DNA from: an uncultured Vampirovibrio sp. | Lineage (GTDB): Bacteria; Cyanobacteriota; Vampirovibrionia; Gastranaerophilales; Gastranaerophilaceae | Reading direction: 5' to 3' | Assembly (NCBI GenBank): GCA_910577635.1 | Contig: CAJTNR010000007.1 | Span: forward strand, 26,695 to 90,694 | Length of the DNA: 64,000 nt | In this document: piece after piece, positions 16,218 through 26,148 of the stretch | How the letters are laid out: each line of letters begins with the position of its first letter | Numbering within the stretch: position 1 is the first letter of the stretch | Translations under genes and position numbers: made by a program | Notes under the pieces: generated by a model | Seen by the model: the letters and a program-made list of their open reading frames with translations, nothing else | The model's database searches: none | Told to the model about the DNA's origin: nothing

Positions 16218-16613
16218 ATGCAAAAAGAAAACAATACACAAACAATCAACTCAGACATAGCGCTTCTACCAATAAGTTCAATGGCAGCGGCACTAAATGT
16301 TCATCAAAGAACACTCAGAATTTACGACAAAGAAGGAATTTTATCGCCTCAAAGAACCGATAAAAATAGGCGTAATTACAGTCTTAATGACTTAGAAAAG
16401 GCAAAGCTTATACTCTTTTTGACTCGTAATCTGGCTCTTAACTTATCCGGAGTTAAAATAATTCTGACTATTCTTGAACAAAACAAAATCAAACCACAAA
16501 ACTATATTGAATACATTAATAAAATGGCAAAATTATCAAACATTGATACCAGCATTCAAGAAGACAACATCAAAAAAACTGCAAAAAGAGGAAGAAAACC
16601 TAAGAATCAATAA
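16218..16613 (+). CDS. MerR/HspR-type transcriptional regulator
   Basis: The 131-residue product has a MerR-type winged helix near the N-terminus: ISSMAAALNVHQRTLRIYDKEGIL, then PQRTDKNRRNYSLNDLEK, matching HspR-like regulators of heat-shock genes (the VHxxTLRxYxxxGxxxPxRT pattern), with LNLSGVKIIL just after. The C-terminus is lysine-rich (KRGRKPKNQ). I chose the ATG at 16218 over the in-frame TTG at 16206. Its end overlaps the end of lipA on the other strand by 14 bases. No dnaK or clp genes are nearby, so the target is unknown. Confidence 0.85.
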   Translation: MQKENNTQTINSDIALLPISSMAAALNVHQRTLRIYDKEGILSPQRTDKNRRNYSLNDLEKAKLILFLTRNLALNLSGVKIILTILEQNKIKPQNYIEYINKMAKLSNIDTSIQEDNIKKTAKRGRKPKNQ

Positions 16614-17472
16614 CTGCTTTGTATGATTCGATTGCTTTGTATGAACTTCTTGCTAAAGGAGCAGCTACAGGATAAATGTTTGTATTTTTCTTAATGAATT
16701 CTTCTATAGCTTTGTACTCTTGAAGCGTGTAATACTTTTCAACATCTAAATGTTTTTTTGAAGGCTGGATATACTGACCAATTGTTACAATGTCCAGTTT
16801 AATTTTATCCAGATCAATAATTAACTCAAACACCTCTTCAAGCGTTTCTCCAAGACCCAGCATAAAACCCGATTTTGTTATTAAGTTATTACTTTTCATA
16901 TACCTTAAAACTTCAAGCGAACACTGGTAATTTGCCATTTGACGAGCTTTAGGATAAAGCCTTTCAATTGTTTCTATATTGTGATTAAAAACATCCGGTC
17001 GCACTTTAATTATTCTATCTAATGCAATTTTAGAACCCTTAAAATCCGGAGTTAAAACTTCAATTTTGATTTGATTATTAATTTTTCTTATCTGCTCAAT
17101 TGTTTTTTGATAAACAATAGATCCAAAGTCATTATCCTCAACTAAATCATCCCTGCTGACAGAAGTTATAACGCAATAATTAAGCTCAAGTTCTTGTACA
17201 GCCTTGGCTACTCTTATAGGTTCATCCAAATCCACACTGAGTGGTGTTTTATTTGAAATGTTGCAAAAAGCACAATTTCTTGTACAGGTTTTTCCAAGTA
17301 TTAAAAAAGTTGCAGTTTTATTGGAATAACATTCACATTTATTCGGACAGCGGGCACCATCGCAAACGGTATTCAAATTATTTTTAGATAAAATTTTCCT
17401 AACTTCTTTATAGTTTTTATTATCCAAAGATGCGATTTTAGTTTTTAAATAATCAGGTAATCTTTTATTCAA
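16600..17472 (-). CDS. lipA: Lipoyl synthase
   Basis: LipA is a radical-SAM enzyme that inserts two sulfurs into octanoyl groups on lipoyl domains. The 290-residue product has the auxiliary cluster motif in CDGARCPNKCEC, the radical-SAM motif CTRNCAFC, and the GLGETLEEV segment. It overlaps the upstream lpdA by eight bases, implying one operon that makes and uses lipoamide. No lipB, lplA or E2 gene is seen in the window. Confidence 0.95.
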   Translation of the reverse strand: MNKRLPDYLKTKIASLDNKNYKEVRKILSKNNLNTVCDGARCPNKCECYSNKTATFLILGKTCTRNCAFCNISNKTPLSVDLDEPIRVAKAVQELELNYCVITSVSRDDLVEDNDFGSIVYQKTIEQIRKINNQIKIEVLTPDFKGSKIALDRIIKVRPDVFNHNIETIERLYPKARQMANYQCSLEVLRYMKSNNLITKSGFMLGLGETLEEVFELIIDLDKIKLDIVTIGQYIQPSKKHLDVEKYYTLQEYKAIEEFIKKNTNIYPVAAPLARSSYKAIESYKAVIDS

Positions 17473-18778
17473 TTCTTAGCGCCTCCATAATTGCCTCAGC
17501 TAGTGTAGGATGAGGAATTATCATATCTTTTATGTCATTAATATTGATTTGTCTATCAATTAAAATACAAAACAGGCTTATTAATATTGAAGCTTCTTTA
17601 GAGACTATATGCGCACCTTTAATTATATTATCTTTAATAATGACTTTTATAAATCCATCTTGAGCTTCACAACACCAGGATTTAGCTATTGAGGACATTA
17701 AAACTTTTTTAATTCTGTAATTTGAAAAATCTTCAATATCTTGTTCTCTTAAACCGATTGATGCAATTTCAGGATTCGTAAACACAACACTTGGAATATC
17801 CTTTTTTTCTGGTTCTTTATTGAACAAGATTTTATTCATAATATTTTTTGCCTGAAAAGCTGCGCTGTGAGCAAGCGTTGAAAACCCGCAAGCATCACCG
17901 GTTACAAAAAGATTGTCAATATCTGTTGTATTGTTATTAAAAATTCTGAGTTTATAATCTTCGCTGCAGCCTTGTACTTGAATTTTTGGCAAAAGCGGAA
18001 CCCGCCCAGCTGCAACTAGTAAATTATCAACTTCAATTTTCTTGTTAGAATTGAGACAAACAGTATTATTTTTAATATCAACCACATAATCATTTTTATA
18101 ATAATCAATATTATTTAACTTTAATATTCTCTCAACTCTTTTTCTAATATCCTTATCAAAAACAGGTGCAAGATTCTCTTCTTTTTCAATTAAACTTACT
18201 TTAACATTAAAGTTAGAAAAAATCATAGCCCATTCAAGTCCAATGGCTCCGCTGCCTATAATGGCAATACTTTTAGGGAGTTGAGTAAAATTAAAAATAT
18301 CATCTGAATTAATAATAAATTTTGAATCAACTTCCAAACCTTTAATAGTTCGGGGTTTTGAACCTGATGCAATTATAATATTTTTTGCTCTGTATAAATT
18401 ATCATCCGCGCAAATTTCAACAGTATTATTTTCAAGAATTAAACTTGCCCTTTTATTAATTAAAGTAACATTTTTAGATAAAGTCTGTTTGAGAGCTTTT
18501 CTAAACTTATAAACAATTTCATCTTTTCTATCCAATATTGTTTTCCAGCGAATTTTAGGCTCAACTAAAAGAGTTATTCCTAATTTAGAAGAATTTTTCA
18601 TATCATTATAAAATTGAGCACAATGAACAATAGCTTTTGTCGGAATACAGCCTAAATTAAGGCATGTTCCGCCGGGTTCACTTGGTTCAAAGACAATAAC
18701 ATTTAAATTATTCTCATTTGCAATCCTAAGAGCCTCTAATCCAGAGGGTCCTAAACCAATTATTGCTAAATCATACAT
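17465..18778 (-). CDS. lpdA: Dihydrolipoyl dehydrogenase
   Basis: The E3 component of 2-oxoacid dehydrogenase or glycine-cleavage complexes, reoxidising dihydrolipoamide with NAD+. The 437-residue product has the FAD motif IIGLGPSG, the redox disulfide C39-x4-C44 in GGTCLNLGCIPTKA, a second Rossmann motif AIIGSGAIGLEW and the C-terminal catalytic HPTLAEAIMEAL. The ATG at 18778 has GGAG six bases upstream; an in-frame TTG 12 bases earlier lies within that ribosome-binding site and is rejected. It is followed by lipA with overlap. Confidence 0.93.
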   Translation of the reverse strand: MYDLAIIGLGPSGLEALRIANENNLNVIVFEPSEPGGTCLNLGCIPTKAIVHCAQFYNDMKNSSKLGITLLVEPKIRWKTILDRKDEIVYKFRKALKQTLSKNVTLINKRASLILENNTVEICADDNLYRAKNIIIASGSKPRTIKGLEVDSKFIINSDDIFNFTQLPKSIAIIGSGAIGLEWAMIFSNFNVKVSLIEKEENLAPVFDKDIRKRVERILKLNNIDYYKNDYVVDIKNNTVCLNSNKKIEVDNLLVAAGRVPLLPKIQVQGCSEDYKLRIFNNNTTDIDNLFVTGDACGFSTLAHSAAFQAKNIMNKILFNKEPEKKDIPSVVFTNPEIASIGLREQDIEDFSNYRIKKVLMSSIAKSWCCEAQDGFIKVIIKDNIIKGAHIVSKEASILISLFCILIDRQININDIKDMIIPHPTLAEAIMEALRIE

Positions 18779-18804
18779 AATTAACTCCAAAAAAATATTT
18801 ATTC

Positions 18805-19914
18805 CTATATTATAGAACTAACTATATCTTTTGCAACAACAGCTGCACTTGACCAGCAATTCTGAAGATTAAACCCGCCGCAAAAACCATCTATATTTAA
18901 TATTTCTCCACAGAACCAAAGATTGGGATATATTCTTGATTTGATATTTTTATCAACATCTGCTAAATTAACACCCCCGGCTCTCACAATTTCTCCTTCG
19001 GGTTTTGCACCTATAATTTTAAGCTTTAGTTTAGTATAGTTTAATAATTCGTTTTTTGATACCTCGGATGCTTTTTTATCATAATTGCTCAACAAAACTT
19101 TTGCTAAAGACTTTGGGATAAACTTGCTTACAATATTTCCTATAGATTTTTTAGAATTATTTTTTATTTCATCTAGCAGCTTGTCGAGTTCAAAGAGCCT
19201 GATTTCAATCTCATAAGGGAAAGTGTCAAAAGCTTTAATTGAAGAAATTCTATAGGCTAAAGGGCCTGAAATTCCATTGTCTGTAAAAACAAAATCTCCA
19301 TCAAGGCTTTTTACACTTACCCCCTGGGGAAAAATAGGATTATCAACGATTAAAGCACAAAGCGCAGCTTTATAAGGAATAATACAATGTCCAAAACTTT
19401 GGATTAGCTCATCCACTCCTCTTGATCCAGCGGAGAGTATAATTCTATCAAAACTATGTAATTCAGCATTGGAGTTAATTTTTTTATTTACAATCCTGCA
19501 ATTTTTAAATTTGCTTAAGTGCATAAGTAGTTTTTTTCTAACTTCACTTGAACTGTTAGAAAGCGGAAAAACTCTTCCATCTTCTTGATTGTATGTTTCT
19601 ATACCAACTGATGAAAAAAAATCAAGAGTTTCTAAGTTGAAGTATCTTGAAAAAATAGAATATAGAAATTTTTCTCCCCTGGGATAATTAGAGGCAAATT
19701 CTTTAATATCATCTATAGAATTTGTAATATTACACCTATAATTTCCTGTCGGAAGAAGTGTTTTAAGGGCAATAGATTTTTCAAAAATTGTGATTGAAAA
19801 ATTAGTAAAATTGTGTATTTGAAATTCTAAAAGAAGCTGACAAGCACAATAAATTCCGCTTGGACCGCCGCCTATTATTGCAATATTATTCTTTTTTAGG
19901 AAGTATTGTTCCAT
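18805..19914 (-). CDS. HI0933-family FAD-dependent flavoprotein
   Basis: The 369-residue product begins MEQYFLKKNNIAIIGGGPSG with an FAD-binding Rossmann motif and has the family signature GNYRCNITN (usually GNGRCNLTN), then VFPLSNSSSEV and a C-terminal WFCGEILNIDGFCGGFNLQ FAD contact. Members of this BaiN/YhiN-like group are mostly of unknown substrate. I chose the ATG at 19914, which has GAGGATG about 10 bases upstream; an open frame extends further upstream but overlaps folK deeply. It overlaps folK by 29 bases, suggesting translational coupling. Confidence 0.88.
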   Translation of the reverse strand: MEQYFLKKNNIAIIGGGPSGIYCACQLLLEFQIHNFTNFSITIFEKSIALKTLLPTGNYRCNITNSIDDIKEFASNYPRGEKFLYSIFSRYFNLETLDFFSSVGIETYNQEDGRVFPLSNSSSEVRKKLLMHLSKFKNCRIVNKKINSNAELHSFDRIILSAGSRGVDELIQSFGHCIIPYKAALCALIVDNPIFPQGVSVKSLDGDFVFTDNGISGPLAYRISSIKAFDTFPYEIEIRLFELDKLLDEIKNNSKKSIGNIVSKFIPKSLAKVLLSNYDKKASEVSKNELLNYTKLKLKIIGAKPEGEIVRAGGVNLADVDKNIKSRIYPNLWFCGEILNIDGFCGGFNLQNCWSSAAVVAKDIVSSII

Positions 19915-20401
19915 ACAAAAAAACATCCTCGGGATTGTAGAGCTCATCATATAATTCAGATATTGTTTTATTAAAAACCGGATGGACCAGATCAGGCTTA
20001 ACTTCAAGCATCGGAACTAAAACAAAAGCTCTTAGATGCATTAAAGGATGAGGTATGGTAAGTATAGATCCATTAGAAATGATTTTATCATCATACATTA
20101 GAATATCAATATCTAGAGTTCTTTCGCCCCATTTTTCGCCCTGTTTTCTTATTCTGCCAAGTTCAGCTTCAACACTCTGACAATATTTTAATAATTCCAT
20201 AGCACTAAAGTCTGTATCAATTGCAATTGCAGCATTTACAAACCATCCTTGATTCTTATTTGCCCAGGGTTCTGTTTCATAAAACGAAGAAGTTTTGATA
20301 ATATTTATTTTATCAGACATACTAAGCAGACTTACAGCCTGGGATATTGTTGCCGCTCTATCTGCAATATTAGATCCTAATGATAAAAAAACTCTTGCCA
20401 T
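19886..20401 (-). CDS. folK: Dihydropterin pyrophosphokinase (HPPK)
   Basis: FolK transfers pyrophosphate from ATP to 6-hydroxymethyl-7,8-dihydropterin in folate synthesis. The 171-residue product has MARVFLSLGSNIADR at the start, the signature GERTLDIDILMYDD and IPHPLMHLRAFVLVPM. The AAGGAT ribosome-binding site is 8 bases from the ATG. No folP or folB gene adjoins it. The gene is divergent from ftsH with about 80 bases between, and leads the leftward cluster folK-flavoprotein-lpdA-lipA. Confidence 0.95.
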   Translation of the reverse strand: MARVFLSLGSNIADRAATISQAVSLLSMSDKINIIKTSSFYETEPWANKNQGWFVNAAIAIDTDFSAMELLKYCQSVEAELGRIRKQGEKWGERTLDIDILMYDDKIISNGSILTIPHPLMHLRAFVLVPMLEVKPDLVHPVFNKTISELYDELYNPEDVFLYGTILPKKE

Positions 20402-20482
20402 TAAAATTATCCTTTTTATATATTTAACATTTTATAATTCTTTTGTTATAATATCAATATATTACTTTTTTGAGAGGAGATT

Positions 20483-22378
20483 ATGAATAAAAATCAATCA
20501 ACAGGTATAATAGTAATTGTTGCAATAATACTTATTGCACTATTATCAATAGCCTTTGAAGGCCCCCAGACTTCAACAAGTGAAATCTCATACACACAGT
20601 TTTTAAACAAAGTTAAAATGGGCTCAATTGAAAGTGTAGTAATATCCAAAGACACTTTAACCGCAACTCCTGTAGAAAATACAGAAAAACAAACTGAAAC
20701 AGCAAAAGGAACTCCAATTAATCCTTTAAACATCAATAAAATGCAGCAAAAAACACCAAAAACCCAATTCAAAGTGCAGATTCCTCAAAATGATGAGGAT
20801 TTAATTGAGCTTTTAAAGGATAAAAATGTTGAAATTAATGTAGCAAAACCTCAGGATGGTTCCTGGATGAGCGTTATAGGAACTGTAATTCTTCCTATTA
20901 TTTTTATAGCGATAATGATAATTCTTATCCTTAAAGGAATTCAGCAGACCGGATCTTCTGCTCTTAATTTTGGTAAATCCAAAGCAAAAATGCTTGCTGA
21001 TGACAAAATTAAAATTACTTTTAAAGACGTTGCAGGAATTGATGAAGAACGTCAGGAATTAGAAGAAATTGTAGATTTCCTAAAAAATAGTGAAAAATAT
21101 ACAAAACTGGGAGCAAAAATCCCTAAGGGTGTTCTTTTAATAGGTGCGCCTGGAACCGGTAAAACTCTTATGGCAAAAGCCGTAGCTGGAGAAGCCGGGG
21201 TTCCTTTCTTTTCAATATCCGGTTCAGATTTTGTTGAGATGTTTGTAGGTGTTGGTGCAAGCAGAGTCAGGGATTTATTCGAACAAGCAAAAAAACACCA
21301 GCCCTGTATGATTTTTATAGATGAAATCGATGCAGTGGGAAGACAACGCGGAGCCGGAATGGGCGGTGGTCATGACGAAAGAGAACAAACCCTCAATCAA
21401 TTGCTTGTTGAAATGGATGGATTTGATGAGAACACAAATATAATCGTTATTGCAGCAACAAATAGACCTGATATCCTGGATAGTGCACTGTTGCGCCCTG
21501 GTAGATTTGATAGACAAATATATGTCAATGAACCTGATGTTAAAGGCAGAGAAGAAATTCTTCAAGTGCATGCTAAAAATAAAAAATTAGCTAATGATGT
21601 TGATTTAAAAGCTTTAGCCAAAAGAGTTCCTGGGTTCACAGGAGCAGATCTTAAAAATTTACTAAACGAAGCAGCACTTCTGGCTGCAAGAAATGATGAA
21701 GAATCAATTTCTATGAACGATATTGATAAATCAATTGATAGAGTTATAGCCGGGATTGAAAAAAAATCTACAGTTCTAACTCAGGAAGATAAAGAAAGAA
21801 CAAGCTATCACGAAGCAGGTCATGCTGTTATTCTAAAAATGCTTGAAGATTGTGAAGAAGTGCAAAAAATTTCTATTATTCCAAGAGGAAGGGCTCTTGG
21901 TTTGACTTGGTATACTCCTAAGGATGATTCTAAGCATCAAACCAGAAGAAAACTTTTAGCTCATATTACAGATCTATTAGGCGGCAGGGTAGCTGAAGAG
22001 CTTGTTTATGGCGATAATATTTCAACCGGTGCATCTAATGATATGCAAAGAGCCACAAAACTGGCTAGGAATATGGTTATGCAATGGGGCATGAGCGAAA
22101 AAATGGGCAATATGACCTATGGAGAACCGCATGAGCATGTGTTTATGGGACGCGATTTCGGTCAAACAAAAGATTACTCAGAACAAGTAGCTTATGAGTT
22201 AGATATTGAAGTAAAAAGAATTATTGATGAAAAGTATAATCAGGCAAAACAAATTCTAACAGAAAATAGAGACATTCTAAATGAATTAGCAGCTTCACTC
22301 TTAGAAAGAGAGAGTGTTAATGCTGAAGAATTTGATGAAATTGTAGAAAAAGTAAAACAAAGAAGAACAGAATCATAA
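20483..22378 (+). CDS. ftsH: ATP-dependent membrane metalloprotease FtsH
   Basis: FtsH degrades misassembled membrane and some soluble proteins. The 631-residue product has two membrane segments (about 8-25 and 131-151) with an extracytoplasmic domain between, carrying a Thr/Gln/Lys-rich insert ([17 protein letters not shown]) that is longer than usual. Then come the AAA+ domain with Walker A GAPGTGKT (221-228), Walker [14 protein letters not shown], the second region of homology [20 protein letters not shown], and the zinc protease motif HEAGH. The AGAGGAG ribosome-binding site is 5-6 bases from the ATG. It is followed by a terminator. Confidence 0.97.
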   Translation: MNKNQSTGIIVIVAIILIALLSIAFEGPQTSTSEISYTQFLNKVKMGSIESVVISKDTLTATPVENTEKQTETAKGTPINPLNINKMQQKTPKTQFKVQIPQNDEDLIELLKDKNVEINVAKPQDGSWMSVIGTVILPIIFIAIMIILILKGIQQTGSSALNFGKSKAKMLADDKIKITFKDVAGIDEERQELEEIVDFLKNSEKYTKLGAKIPKGVLLIGAPGTGKTLMAKAVAGEAGVPFFSISGSDFVEMFVGVGASRVRDLFEQAKKHQPCMIFIDEIDAVGRQRGAGMGGGHDEREQTLNQLLVEMDGFDENTNIIVIAATNRPDILDSALLRPGRFDRQIYVNEPDVKGREEILQVHAKNKKLANDVDLKALAKRVPGFTGADLKNLLNEAALLAARNDEESISMNDIDKSIDRVIAGIEKKSTVLTQEDKERTSYHEAGHAVILKMLEDCEEVQKISIIPRGRALGLTWYTPKDDSKHQTRRKLLAHITDLLGGRVAEELVYGDNISTGASNDMQRATKLARNMVMQWGMSEKMGNMTYGEPHEHVFMGRDFGQTKDYSEQVAYELDIEVKRIIDEKYNQAKQILTENRDILNELAASLLERESVNAEEFDEIVEKVKQRRTES

Positions 22379-22387
22379 AAAATAATT

Positions 22388-22410
22388 AACCCCTCGTTTC
22401 TCGAGGGGTT
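22388..22410. terminator. Terminator after ftsH
   Basis: AACCCCTCG pairs with CGAGGGGTT over a five-base loop. The T-run is better on the minus strand (TTAATTATTTTTT) than on the plus strand, so it probably serves ftsH and the convergent zinc-ribbon gene. Confidence 0.75.
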
Positions 22411-22430
22411 ATAAATTAATTTTATTTTGG

Positions 22431-24380
22431 TTAATTTTCTTTTGGCGGTTCAATGTTTTGTTTAGGGGCAGTATCAATATCGGTATTCTGCCCATTTTCT
22501 ATTTTTGGTTTAATGTTGGGCTCATAGTTTTCTTGGTTTTGCTCCTCAATTACGGTTTGTTCATCATATGTTGCAAATTCAGTATCTTGAGGCACCTCTT
22601 GAGCTCTATGTCCTCTTGTGTGGATTGTAAGTTTATATGAAGGAAAACTTTCAGAAGTCTCAGCAGCATTGACACTTGTATCATGGAAGCTTATAACAAC
22701 ATCTTCTTCACTTGAAACACTGAACATATTAGGTAATAATAAAGTATTAATATCACCTTGAATTGGAGTTAGAATATATTGAGAAAGGTTTTGAGCATAT
22801 CTTGATAAGATTATATAGCTTGCCTTTTGATTATCTTTTTCAATATTTATATTGTAATTAGAATAAGAGTCAAGATTAATGACCTGCACCCCTGGGAACA
22901 AAGAGGTTATATCCGATAAAGACAAATCTAAAATATTAAAATTTGTACCATTAAAGTTAATTTTAGATATCTTTAATCTATCCTGATTGAAAATATAAAG
23001 CCCTTTATTATACAAGAATAATTGTGAATATCTTGAGATATTCAATTCTTGAACAGGGGAAAAAGTGTTGTTGTATATTATAGCATTATTATTTTCATCA
23101 AGATTGCTTATTACAAAACGCCCGGGATTTAAAGAATCGGTTTTTTCATAATTATCCCAGCCGGAAGTTATGCTGTAAATATATGCAAAAGATGTTTTGG
23201 AATCTCCTGTAACTAGATTTTTTCGAAATGCGCTAAAAGCATCATTAAAAGTAGCATTTTCAATACTATGAGCCGAATTAGAATCAAAGGTTTTGTATGG
23301 ATAATCCTTAGCAAAATTTTTCTCGCTATAGTTCTTTTTCTTATCTAAACTGCTCATAATTAAAGGTCTTAACCCTGAATTTCTTTTAGAAGAAATAAAA
23401 TATTTATATGCAGATTCAAATTCAGAAGTCAGCTCCTGTGTTGTTGATGAATAAGCAGAAGAATTGAAGATAAATTTTTTAACATCATTATAAAGAATTT
23501 TTTCACACAACTCTTTAACATCAGAGTCCGGGCTATATAAATATAGTTTTTCAAAATCTGCAATTTTATCAGCTAAAACCTTGGGTTTTATTTGCAGATT
23601 AGCTCCTATTGCACTAGGATGGTTATATTTTGCTCTTAGTTTTAAATATTCATTCATACTATTTGGAAGATACTTGCCATATGTTTTATAGTAGAATTTA
23701 TAATCAGGATACAAATAAATTGTATTAGAATCATTAAAAGAAACTATTCCAAGATGTCTGAAATTATTATTGAATCGAATTACACACTTCTGTGCTTTTT
23801 TTGTTTCAGTAATAACAGAACAAGAGTCAATATCATCTCGAATTAGATCATCATTTGTAAGATGAGGCAGTTTTTCCATTTCATTTAAAAAAGCTATAAA
23901 AACCTGCTGTTTTTTTTCAGAACTATCTTGAGAATATTTTAAATAAAGAAGAAGAAAATTCTCAACACTGCTTAAATTAGAAGAAAGTTCCTTAGTGTTT
24001 TGCGGTTCTTTTAATTCAGGTATCTGCGAAGGGTTATTCATATAGTTTTTAAACTGAAGCTGCATTTTTTTATTTTTATGACTTTGAAGCGCCATATATA
24101 GTATTAATGACAAAGCTAAAGATACAATAACAAAGCAAATAATCATTGTAAAAGAAGCGTTGTCAAATAATGAAGCCTTTTTGGAATTAAAAGTTTTTTT
24201 TGGGTTATCGTTATTGGAATAAAGGACACTTGGATCCTTTTTTGCTAATTTTGCAAAAGCATTTAAATCAGCCTGAATGTCACTGCTTTCAGAATCAATA
24301 TTTTTAAACTTATAACCGCACCTGGAGCAGCAAACATCAAATTCGCCATAATTAAAACCGCATTTGGGACATTTTCTCAT
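22431..24380 (-). CDS. Zinc-ribbon, single-pass membrane protein of unknown function
   Basis: The 649-residue product begins with a zinc ribbon CPKC (4-7) and CSRC (18-21), then a polar linker, one membrane helix (about 77-98, IICFVIVSLALSLILYMAL) and a large domain of about 500 residues that should lie outside the membrane. The C-terminal 60 residues are rich in Pro, Glu, Asn and Gln. The layout resembles zinc-ribbon membrane proteins such as the TcaA/YvbJ group, which have a ribbon in the cytoplasm and repeated extracellular domains, but I see no specific sequence match. No catalytic motif. It stands alone; the next gene leftward on the plus strand is ftsH. Confidence 0.8.
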   Translation of the reverse strand: MRKCPKCGFNYGEFDVCCSRCGYKFKNIDSESSDIQADLNAFAKLAKKDPSVLYSNNDNPKKTFNSKKASLFDNASFTMIICFVIVSLALSLILYMALQSHKNKKMQLQFKNYMNNPSQIPELKEPQNTKELSSNLSSVENFLLLYLKYSQDSSEKKQQVFIAFLNEMEKLPHLTNDDLIRDDIDSCSVITETKKAQKCVIRFNNNFRHLGIVSFNDSNTIYLYPDYKFYYKTYGKYLPNSMNEYLKLRAKYNHPSAIGANLQIKPKVLADKIADFEKLYLYSPDSDVKELCEKILYNDVKKFIFNSSAYSSTTQELTSEFESAYKYFISSKRNSGLRPLIMSSLDKKKNYSEKNFAKDYPYKTFDSNSAHSIENATFNDAFSAFRKNLVTGDSKTSFAYIYSITSGWDNYEKTDSLNPGRFVISNLDENNNAIIYNNTFSPVQELNISRYSQLFLYNKGLYIFNQDRLKISKINFNGTNFNILDLSLSDITSLFPGVQVINLDSYSNYNINIEKDNQKASYIILSRYAQNLSQYILTPIQGDINTLLLPNMFSVSSEEDVVISFHDTSVNAAETSESFPSYKLTIHTRGHRAQEVPQDTEFATYDEQTVIEEQNQENYEPNIKPKIENGQNTDIDTAPKQNIEPPKEN

Positions 24381-24428
24381 AAATTCACCTTTATTTTCTT
24401 TAGATTGTTATACCACAATAATAAAAAA

Positions 24429-24827
24429 TTAAAAAGTAATCTTAGGGGTTTTTTTTCTTTGTTGAATCTGTTTTACCTTTTTATAACAAGCATAGACAAG
24501 AGAATCAAAAGTAACAGCTTCAAGAGTCTCTGTGGATAAATTTGTTATATTTTGATAATCACCACCCAAAGAATCGTATTCTATAGGCGTATAAGCTTTG
24601 AGTCTTGCCGAAAAAGGATGCGAAACTCCAGATTGCATTGTTAATATGACAATATCGTTCTCGTCTTTATTTGCAAATTTGATATTATAAAAATAATAAG
24701 CTTCCGTTTGTTTTATACTATCTACATCAACAAATCCAACCCTGCCTTTAGGAGAGATTACCTGCTCCCAGGTAATTGCCTGAGCGGGTAAAATCAAAAG
24801 CATAGATAAAATTAATATTTTTTTCAT
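24429..24827 (-). CDS. Secreted hypothetical protein
   Basis: The 132-residue product has a clear signal peptide (MKKILILSMLLILPAQA, cleavage likely after QAQ/AQA) followed by a beta-rich domain with WEQVISPKGRVGFVDVDSI. This resembles small periplasmic proteins that report on envelope surface antigens (pattern W..V......  ..YVD..SI), found as hypotheticals in many Gram-negatives. The ribosome-binding site AAGGAG is 7 bases from the ATG. Function unknown. Confidence 0.8.
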   Translation of the reverse strand: MKKILILSMLLILPAQAITWEQVISPKGRVGFVDVDSIKQTEAYYFYNIKFANKDENDIVILTMQSGVSHPFSARLKAYTPIEYDSLGGDYQNITNLSTETLEAVTFDSLVYACYKKVKQIQQRKKTPKITF

Positions 24828-24890
24828 TAAATCTCCTTTTAATTATTGTATTGCTATATAAGAAAAATTGCAAAAAAAATTTATAAAAGT

Positions 24891-24896
24891 TATAAT
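24891..24896 (+). promoter_or_regulatory. TATAAT -10 box before rmuC
   Basis: TATAAT ends eight bases before the ATG at 24905 with no Shine-Dalgarno sequence between, so the mRNA would be leaderless or nearly so. Confidence 0.55.
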
Positions 24897-24904
24897 TATA
24901 TTAA

Positions 24905-25870
24905 ATGACAAATTATATTCTTCTTCTAGTTCTAAGTTTTTTATCAGGAGTTGTTTTGACGCTGTTATTAGTCAAAAGAAACAACAACTCAGAACTTTTT
25001 GTTTTGCTTAATGATTTTAAAAACTCAATTGAAAATTTTAATACAACATCAAAAATTAATACAACAGAAGTAAAAAATGCTATTAAAGATGCAAATGCTC
25101 TAGCAAAAGCCCTTACAACCAATCAAAACACAAAAGGACGTTTTGGCGAAGATTGCCTTGAAACAATTATCAAAACCTGTTATCCTGCTGAAAACATCCA
25201 CTATATAAGACAATTTATTTCAAGAAACGAAGACAATAAAGAAATCAAACCGGATTTTCTCATTAAACTTCCTAACAATAAAGCAATTCTCATTGATTCC
25301 AAGTTAAATCTTGATAAATTTATTGAATATAAAGAAAATAAATGTGAAAAACAAGCTTTTATAAGAGACTTGAATAACACTATTAATAGTTTAGGAAATA
25401 AAAAATATCAAACTGCATTAAATATCAACCAGCCGGATTTTATTTTAATGTACATCCCGCTTGAACCTGTTTTGAGCTTAATTTATACTGATAGCGATTT
25501 TTTAAGCGTTGTTAAGAATGCTAATGAGAATAATATCATTATTGTAGGGACATCAGGTATTTTATCTGCTATTCGAATTGTAAAGCTCCTATGGGCCAAA
25601 GAAACTCAGAATAAAAATGTTGAAAATATTGTTTCAATTGCAAAGGATATTTATTCTTTAGTTGCAGCTCATTCTCAAATGCTTTTTAGACTCAAAAACA
25701 CATTAGAAGAAAATACAGTAGGATTTATGAAAGAATACGAGAAAATTACCCGCAGTAATACTCTTTTTAAACAAATTGAAAAATTAAGCGAATATGGAAT
25801 AGAACTCGATAATAAAAAAAGCGCAAAAAAACATGATGATATTAAAATTCACAGCGATTTTTTGAATTGA
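24905..25870 (+). CDS. rmuC: DNA recombination protein RmuC family
   Basis: RmuC proteins are membrane-tethered and carry a restriction-endonuclease-like core; they limit inversions and other rearrangements. The 321-residue product has an N-terminal membrane helix (YILLLVLSFLSGVVLTLLLV), a short coiled linker, then the core with GRFGEDCLETII and the nuclease-like motif KPDFLIKLPNNKAILIDSKL (D...xDSK). It is shorter than the E. coli protein (about 475) mainly in the coiled-coil part. Confidence 0.9.
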   Translation: MTNYILLLVLSFLSGVVLTLLLVKRNNNSELFVLLNDFKNSIENFNTTSKINTTEVKNAIKDANALAKALTTNQNTKGRFGEDCLETIIKTCYPAENIHYIRQFISRNEDNKEIKPDFLIKLPNNKAILIDSKLNLDKFIEYKENKCEKQAFIRDLNNTINSLGNKKYQTALNINQPDFILMYIPLEPVLSLIYTDSDFLSVVKNANENNIIIVGTSGILSAIRIVKLLWAKETQNKNVENIVSIAKDIYSLVAAHSQMLFRLKNTLEENTVGFMKEYEKITRSNTLFKQIEKLSEYGIELDNKKSAKKHDDIKIHSDFLN

Positions 25871-25908
25871 GGTTTAAGAATTGTAAAATTTTTATAATTT
25901 AGAGATGA

Positions 25909-25931
25909 AATCCTCCGTTTGGGGGATTATT
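25909..25931 (+). terminator. Hairpin between rmuC and the 68-residue gene
   Basis: AATCCTCC pairs with GGGGGATT over GTTT, followed by ATTATTATT. It could terminate rmuC. A TATAAT at 25893-25898 just upstream means it might instead be a leader hairpin of the next small gene. Confidence 0.55.
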
Positions 25932-25941
25932 ATTAATATAA

Positions 25942-26148
25942 ATGAAAATAGTTAAATTATTAAAAGACTACATCAAAACTCCCCCGCAAGAAGATTTGAA
26001 CACTCTTTTTACAGAGCAATTTGAATCTACTCTTTGTTATGAACCAATTAAGAATAAAAAATTTATGATTAAATATATTAAACCGCTTAATGACTTCGTA
26101 ATTCACACAACAGCTCTTCCCTGCTGCGATGCTCGAAGAATGCTATAA
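25942..26148 (+). CDS. Hypothetical 68-residue protein
   Basis: A small protein, MKIVKLLKDYIKTPPQ, ending HTTALPCCDARRML. No membrane span or recognised domain; the CC pair near the end is notable. No ribosome-binding site is visible, and TATTAATATAA immediately precedes the ATG. Its last six bases overlap the end of rnhA on the other strand. Moderate confidence that it is expressed. Confidence 0.5.
   Translation: MKIVKLLKDYIKTPPQEDLNTLFTEQFESTLCYEPIKNKKFMIKYIKPLNDFVIHTTALPCCDARRML

Noticed and set aside
20483..22378. Extra insert in FtsH as a sign of fusion
   Set aside because: The Thr/Gln-rich stretch is a low-complexity expansion within the normal extracytoplasmic domain; both membrane helices and all catalytic motifs are in place.
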